From contig JANBPT010001338.1 of assembly GCA_027575765.1 (NCBI GenBank), forward strand, positions 1-10,379: 10,379 nucleotides of DNA. Reading direction: 5' to 3'. Position 1 is the stretch's first letter; each line of letters starts with the position of its first letter. The notes under the pieces were generated by a model. That model had not been told where the DNA came from. It saw only the letters and a list, made by a program, of their open reading frames with translations, and did not search any database. Made by a program: the position numbers and the translations under genes. The DNA is from Tieghemiomyces parasiticus (Eukaryota > Kickxellomycota > Dimargaritomycetes > Dimargaritales > Dimargaritaceae). This document shows positions 5,847 through 10,379 of the stretch, in pieces.

Positions 5847-6753
5847 TACTGCGTTGGCTCCGGTCCTTCAAAAGAGGGGTTTCGAGCTACGGGGCCTCCC
5901 ACAGATAATTAGTTTATTGAGTGGCCGGTGTAGTGGCGCAGTATCACGCGCGCCTAGGCCCGCTCACCGGTAAAATCGGCTAGAGTCCTGCAGAGGGAGC
6001 GCCAATCTAGAAACCGATCTACCCAGAGCTATCCTCCACGTTCTGATTAGATACTTGTGGGTGATGAGTGAGGAACGACGATGGGGGGTGAGGTGGTGAA
6101 TAATTCCCCGTCAGCGGATGGATTGGGTAACGAAGAAGATGAAACCAAAGAATGCGGAGGGAGAGGGGGGACGGTCGCCCTCGGTCTTCTGCCTTGTCGC
6201 CGTCGTCAGAATGGCCCCATCCCTAAAGAAACTACCGACCAGTCCACTCGAGGGTCTGCCCGGTATGATTGAGTTCCACCTCATGGGAATGGGCAAGCGA
6301 CATTGCTCATACAACGCACCGTCGGCGGACTGGACCGCTCAAGCTATGGATTACACAATGGCCAGTCGAGGCTGTGCTGTGGCGCACGGGTGGTTTTATT
6401 AGGGCAATGAAGAACGATAGTTACAACTGAAAGTGGCGGTGCTTCAAAATATACAACGAGAGCGTGTGGTGGGAGAAGGAAATGGTCAGGGCATAAATGT
6501 AAACATACCGGGAGGTGGCCGGGAAGTGAGAGAGAAGGAGATGTGAGTATATGTGAGTGGGGGGTAATGGAGTGTACCCTCATGTCCCAGGAAATATTGC
6601 AGCCAAATGAGAGGAAAGAAGTGGTGTTATGATTTACAAGGTGTGCCCCGGGACAGGTGTGGACGTACACGGAGGGGAGGGCTTCTCGTCGGTCTTAGCG
6701 ACGGTAATCGCATACTTCCTTTTGTACAGACATGACCCGAGCCGTCGTCGACA
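5847..6753. other. Unassigned interval with overlapping frames
   Basis: No gene is firm here. Between 6081 and 6402 two plus-strand frames and one minus-strand frame (6111-6314) overlap and each looks partly protein-like. One plus frame starts MGGEVVNNSPSADGLGNEED, and the other ends at 6402 after many plausible codons. Which is coding, if any, cannot be settled by eye. The right part (6403-6753) is probably the 3' untranslated region of the minus-strand gene. Confidence 0.35.
6395..6400 (-). terminator. Candidate polyadenylation signal, minus strand
   Basis: TTTATT on the plus strand is AATAAA on the minus strand, about 355 bases after the stop codon of the 540-aa gene. It is the first such hexamer I noticed downstream of that gene. 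Confidence 0.35.
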
Positions 6754-8376
6754 TTAAATCATGGGTGAGGCGGCCACAGCTGCGCGGGCAGCAGAGATAG
6801 GATCGACTGGGGACGGTGGGTAAGCGGTGCGGCTCGAAATAGGGGCACGTACAGAGAGCTGGATGGTGAGGTTTTGCATGGCAGGGTCGGTCACAAGTGC
6901 CTCGAAAAAGATATGCTTGAGAACCCGGCGCTGCTGGATAAACTCTAGATCGGCTGACGGGGCCGCTGGCGACGTGGGCGGGGACGCGGTACTGTGACGA
7001 AGAGAGGCCGCATCGGTGACCACATCGCGGGCCCAGAACTCGTAGAGCTTAGTTATGAGGCCTTCGACCTTTTGGACGCTGCGTGACGCCGCGGCCCCGG
7101 TAGTGGTGGAGGTTGCCCCATGCCCATGACTGTTACCCATAGTTACCATAGCCTGGTTGACATTCCCGTCGCGAATAGAGTAGTTACCCGACGATAATCG
7201 CACGCGTTGGCCGATTGGAGTGTCGAGGCTGTTGCGGTAAGCCGGAGTCCCGGGTACGAGCGGGGTAGTGATGCCGTTGGCGACCGCAGTGTGCGGTTGG
7301 AAAAGGGGACGATTGTCCACCTCACGTAGAGGGCGGCGGACTATGGCGGCGGAGGAGGTGACAACCCCCGTACTGTTAGCATTGTAGCCGTCAGGAGCCA
7401 GCGACGCCGCCGTGCCAAACTTCCGCGGACGATCTTCCGAGAGGCAGCTGCGCGGTAGCAGGATGGCCATGGTAATGTCCTTAGCCGGTAGGAATCGGTG
7501 CTGACCTCTGGCGTTACGGACCACGCCAGGTGCCACCGGGTTCGGAGGTAGGTTGAGGGAACCTACGCTACCAGACACGGGACCGCGGCGGATGAAGGCC
7601 GGAGTGGAGGGGACGGATACCGTGTACGACCGCTGAAGGTGGGCGGGGGGCGAGAGTAGGCCGACGGGGAGGTTGGGCGGGGACGTAGGCGGGGTGGCCA
7701 ATAGTTTCGCCCTTCCAGCTAAAGATCCAATGGAGGATTTACGGCGCGGGACTCGGGGCATTATCATCGCAGCGGCGGCGGCCATGACGCATTCTTCCGT
7801 TTTCGTAACCTGCATGCGCTCGCCTGACTGAGAGGTTACAGTGGACGTGGAAGAAAAGGAAGGTCGGCCAGTTTCGAACTGGGGTGGCGAAGGGCCGGTG
7901 CCGGTCATACCGCCGAGAGGTTGCTGGGGCCATCCTGCGGCTTCGGACTCGGTCGGAAAGTGGTGGTACGGGGTGCTGGGTGACCGTGGGACCCGGCCCG
8001 GTGAAGCGGGGGGCTGGGAGAAGATGGGTGAAGGGCAGCCCGAGGTGTAGTCGCTATAGGTGCTACCGCACTCTGTGCTATGGTCAAAAAAATTACCGTC
8101 CACCACTTGGACACCCCGCCAGGAGTTGCGGACACCGACGGCCCCTTGGGAGGCAGCCAAGTGCGGTTGGCTACCAAAGTGGGGTGTGGGCGGTTCGGTC
8201 AGGGCTAACCGTGGCCGAGGTTGGGCGGTTTGAAGCTCGATATTCTGAGTAGCCGGTTGAGGTAGGGCCGTGGGGTCGGCAGTGTCCGGTTCACCCTGCA
8301 ACCGTGAGGTGGTTAGCCAGTGCATGACGGCTGTGCACTGCTGAAGCGGATAGTACTCGGTGGGTGCCGGGTCCAT
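6754..8376 (-). CDS. Disordered Ser/Thr-Pro-rich protein, 540 aa
   Basis: This is an uninterrupted 540-codon frame from ATG at 8376 to TAA at 6754. An in-frame TAA lies five codons upstream of the ATG, so this start is the first available. I do not recognise the family. Most of the protein is low-complexity Ser/Pro/Thr/Ala with 17 Ser/Thr-Pro sites (for example T64, S116, S132, T228, S242, T258, T371, S465, S537), the minimal target of cyclin-dependent and MAP kinases. RRKSS at 211-215 is a PKA-type site. More ordered-looking pieces are the N-terminus (about 7-27), 296-320, RRPLREVDNRPLFQ at 347-360, and a C-terminal region (435-452 and 475-510) with two amphipathic-looking helices interrupted by a proline-rich insert. 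There are no transmembrane segments or signal peptide. This suggests a phosphorylation-regulated scaffold or regulator, possibly nuclear; that is inference from composition only. Confidence 0.85.
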   Translation of the reverse strand: MDPAPTEYYPLQQCTAVMHWLTTSRLQGEPDTADPTALPQPATQNIELQTAQPRPRLALTEPPTPHFGSQPHLAASQGAVGVRNSWRGVQVVDGNFFDHSTECGSTYSDYTSGCPSPIFSQPPASPGRVPRSPSTPYHHFPTESEAAGWPQQPLGGMTGTGPSPPQFETGRPSFSSTSTVTSQSGERMQVTKTEECVMAAAAAMIMPRVPRRKSSIGSLAGRAKLLATPPTSPPNLPVGLLSPPAHLQRSYTVSVPSTPAFIRRGPVSGSVGSLNLPPNPVAPGVVRNARGQHRFLPAKDITMAILLPRSCLSEDRPRKFGTAASLAPDGYNANSTGVVTSSAAIVRRPLREVDNRPLFQPHTAVANGITTPLVPGTPAYRNSLDTPIGQRVRLSSGNYSIRDGNVNQAMVTMGNSHGHGATSTTTGAAASRSVQKVEGLITKLYEFWARDVVTDAASLRHSTASPPTSPAAPSADLEFIQQRRVLKHIFFEALVTDPAMQNLTIQLSVRAPISSRTAYPPSPVDPISAARAAVAASPMI

Positions 8377-8593
8377 GACACTTGGAAATTAATAAAATGG
8401 TGCACTAAATAAATAGATAGAGACGTAAGCACAGGCAGATAGATGCAGAGGAAAGGCAATGTTGAGGAAGTGAACGCGTTGGGAAGAAAGGTGATAGATG
8501 GGGTTAGTAGAAAGGGTGGAAAAAAAAGAGTAGTGACAAGGGCCGCTAAAAATAAATTAGGGGACGGGGCGTGCGACAGCCGCGCTGGCGGAG

Positions 8594-8601
8594 TTTATAT
8601 A
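8594..8601 (-). promoter_or_regulatory. TATA box
   Basis: TATATAAA on the minus strand, about 218 bases upstream of the ATG at 8376. It is the strongest TATA match in front of this gene. Confidence 0.5.
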
Positions 8602-8629
8602 GAACGTGGGGGGGGAAAGGACCACAGTT

Positions 8630-8654
8630 GGGGGGAGGGACAACGGGCCAGGGG
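8630..8654 (+). other. Potential G-quadruplex
   Basis: Four runs of at least three G (8630-8635, 8637-8639, 8645-8647, 8651-8654) are separated by loops of 1, 5 and 3 bases, and another G8 run lies just to the left at 8608-8615. This satisfies the usual G3 N1-7 pattern. It is on the template strand of the minus-strand gene, immediately upstream of its TATA box. Confidence 0.5.
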
Positions 8655-8960
8655 ACAGGTTGTGGGGATTGGCGGCGGAGGTCGGGAAAACGGGGTGGGT
8701 AGAATTGAGGGTGGGGAGGGATTGGCGAGATAAAGCAGTGTCTGTGCGATTAAGAGGGGGGGGCTGGGCTCGGGTGGGGAAGAGTGAGGGGTCTGCTACA
8801 GGCGTAGATAACGAATCAAAAAAAAAGCGAGACAGTGAAGGCTGAGATTGAAGCGAAGAGGAGCCAGGTACTGAACAAAGGCAGTAGGCGGCGGATTGGC
8901 TGAGGGAGGTCGTTAGCTCGCGCGGAAGCGCCGGCTGGGAGGTACCGCGTGTTTTTATAC

Positions 8961-10379
8961 CTACACGGCTATGCAATGCGCAGACGTTCCGTCTCCAGGG
9001 CCTAGATGGTGGTGCTAAAGGTCAGGCCGTAAGGACTAAACAAAGATGTCGACAGTGATATAGTCAGATCCCAGTCCGCCGAGGCGCAGGTGACCCGACG
9101 GCGAAGACCTGGAATAGAGGGGGGACTGGAAAGTAGAGAGACAGCCAGGGGCTTATGGCAGGCGGCGGCAGGGGCAACAGGTACTGGCGGCGGGTCCACG
9201 TTGGCGCCCACTGCAAAGAAAATGTGTGCCTCGAGTAATGAATGAAAGCCAGAAAGCCAGCTGTCCACTGGTCAAGGTCAGAGAAACGACGGAGAACAGG
9301 GTGGACCCAAACGAAAGACCGATTGCTCCGAAAGGATACGCACAATGAATCCCGTGACTAGTGGAATCAAGGATGGTTCAGTCGGTAAGGGGTGGGGAGA
9401 CAATACCGCTAGGCACTACAATGGGGTTTGCGAAACGTCCCAGCTTGCCACGGGGTCGGAGCCTGAGTGTAAGTTGAGGACACTGGGCGGTCGAGGGGCT
9501 ACGGGGTGCCGGGCCAAGTATGTGTGTAGAGGAAACTCTAATGTGGTGGGGTTTGGTATGTGACCAGGTCGGGCAATCCGAATTGGCTAAGGAAGGGGCG
9601 ACGACGAACGCAGGAACAGGGCCGGCTGATCCGAAGGGATCGAAGTAGGCAACGTAAAAGATGACACTAGATACAAGCCGGAGGGCCGGAGGTATGGGCC
9701 AGCATGCAAAGTGCAGACGCGGAAGGGCAGGGCAGGACACGGCACATCTACGCCCACTTACGGGGCTGGAAAGGGTTTAGGCGGTGGAAAATCAATGGGC
9801 AAATGGGCGAAGAGACATTAAACCACACAGCTGCCTACTTGGGAATTAGGCGGTGAGTGTATCCAGGCGACAGGAGGTCAGGGTCAGGTTACGTGAGTGG
9901 TACACAAATAAAGGGCAGGGCCAAGCGTGCGGATCGGAGGGTGTAAGGGTAGCGGGTAAGGGGACGAATGAGGCGATGAGTGAGATAATGTGGGGGCTAC
10001 ATGGGGTCAAAGTTGCATCATAGTGACCGCGTGAGGAGGTGGCTAATTCGAATCCAGTGGTCACAGTGGGAGGGTGGGAGCGAGGAACAGAAATAGCTTG
10101 ACGAAATTAGGCGGTGCGGCCTTAGAATTCTACTTTTGCGGTTAAGGGCGGGTGTGAAACAATAGAATGGAGAAGACGCGTCAGCACAGAAGTAGGGTGG
10201 GGGGGGCAGGAGAAAACCGGCCCGATTAAGTACGTAACCGACGAGCAGCAGGTCAGGCCAGGCCTGGAGGTTTTATAGCGGAGCCTCCGACACGGGCGGC
10301 CGGTCTGGGACGGCCAAGGGGCTGAAGGATGAATCGGCTGTTGAGTGTGGGAGTGGAAAATCGAGTGGGAAAAGCAGTG
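8961..10379. other. Purine-rich right flank without supported gene
   Basis: The plus strand is clearly richer in G and A than in C and T throughout. Minus-strand frames (9002-9345, 9378-9740, 9846-10064) stay open mainly because CT-rich sequence rarely forms stop codons. One of them (about 9480-9700) has fairly protein-like content but no ATG. A run of eight G lies at 10199-10206. I see no tRNA, repeat array or other RNA gene. Confidence 0.45.

Larger units (their letters stand above)
8377..8960 (-). promoter_or_regulatory. Promoter and leader of the 540-aa gene
   Basis: On the minus strand this is pyrimidine-rich and carries TATATAAA at 8601-8594 about 220 bases before the ATG, a CCAAT motif at 8899-8895, and a second TATA-like TATAAAAA at 8959-8952. 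A T-rich leader precedes the ATG. The minus-strand frame open across 8557-8976 runs straight through these signals and is best explained by scarcity of stop codons in CT-rich sequence. Which TATA is used cannot be told. Confidence 0.55.

Noticed and set aside
8557..8976. Minus-strand 139-codon frame upstream of the 540-aa gene
   Set aside because: It reads through TATA and CCAAT elements and homopolymer tracts; low stop-codon density in CT-rich DNA explains it.
9002..9740. Minus-strand frames of 88 to 120 codons
   Set aside because: They mutually overlap, the longest begins with a non-ATG codon, and their openness follows from the purine bias of the plus strand. A spliced exon cannot be fully excluded around 9480-9700.
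10020..10067. tRNA-like segment with TTCGAATC and a GTGACC/GGTCAC inverted repeat
   Set aside because: Neither strand gives a T stem of five pairs, and no D or anticodon arm can be drawn; only a weak hairpin is left.
1..10379. CRISPR array, phage, operon or defence system
   Set aside because: There are no regularly spaced repeats, no operon-like gene spacing, and the introns and Pol III genes show eukaryotic nuclear DNA.

Overview
The window looks like eukaryotic nuclear DNA, most likely from a fungus. The evidence is a tRNA-Tyr gene with a short intron after the anticodon, GT-AG type introns, pyrimidine-rich leaders, TATA and CCAAT-like motifs in front of coding frames, AATAAA signals, and no bacterial operon or Shine-Dalgarno organisation. 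The G/C-rich third codon positions and the Ser/Pro/Ala-rich disordered proteins suggest an early-diverging lineage, but that is a guess. No protein here could be assigned to a named family by eye, so all protein functions are left open.

Layout. Bases 1-625 hold no gene I can support. At 626-1302 the clearest structure is found: a 574-bp insertion (643-1216) flanked by an exact 17-bp duplication sits against the 5' end of an intact tRNA-Tyr(GTA) gene (1219-1302). On the minus strand the insertion starts with a degenerate tRNA-like sequence carrying good A and B boxes, so it reads as a tRNA-derived SINE that entered a tRNA gene and left it whole by duplicating its target. Bases 1313-2350 are gene-poor. 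A small minus-strand frame (2351-2725) and a plus-strand spliced gene (3307-3926 or beyond) lie back to back across a shared 0.58-kb promoter interval. An A/T-rich spacer follows, then a small plus-strand gene with a bipartite nuclear-localisation-like N-terminus (4915-5295). The stretch 5296-6753 holds an orphan exon-like frame (5691-5846) and overlapping ambiguous frames.

The largest gene is on the minus strand (6754-8376, 540 aa). It encodes a mostly disordered protein with 17 Ser/Thr-Pro sites, a PKA-like site and a probable C-terminal helical region. Its promoter lies at 8377-8960, with a TATATAAA element, a CCAAT motif and a G-rich tract. Bases 8961-10379 are purine-rich on the plus strand and contain no gene I can support.

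Nothing shows that the protein genes act together. The best lead for something undescribed is the SINE and its head-to-head arrangement with the tRNA gene. Second-tier leads are three similar GGAG...CTCC hairpins and the unresolved 3' gene structures.
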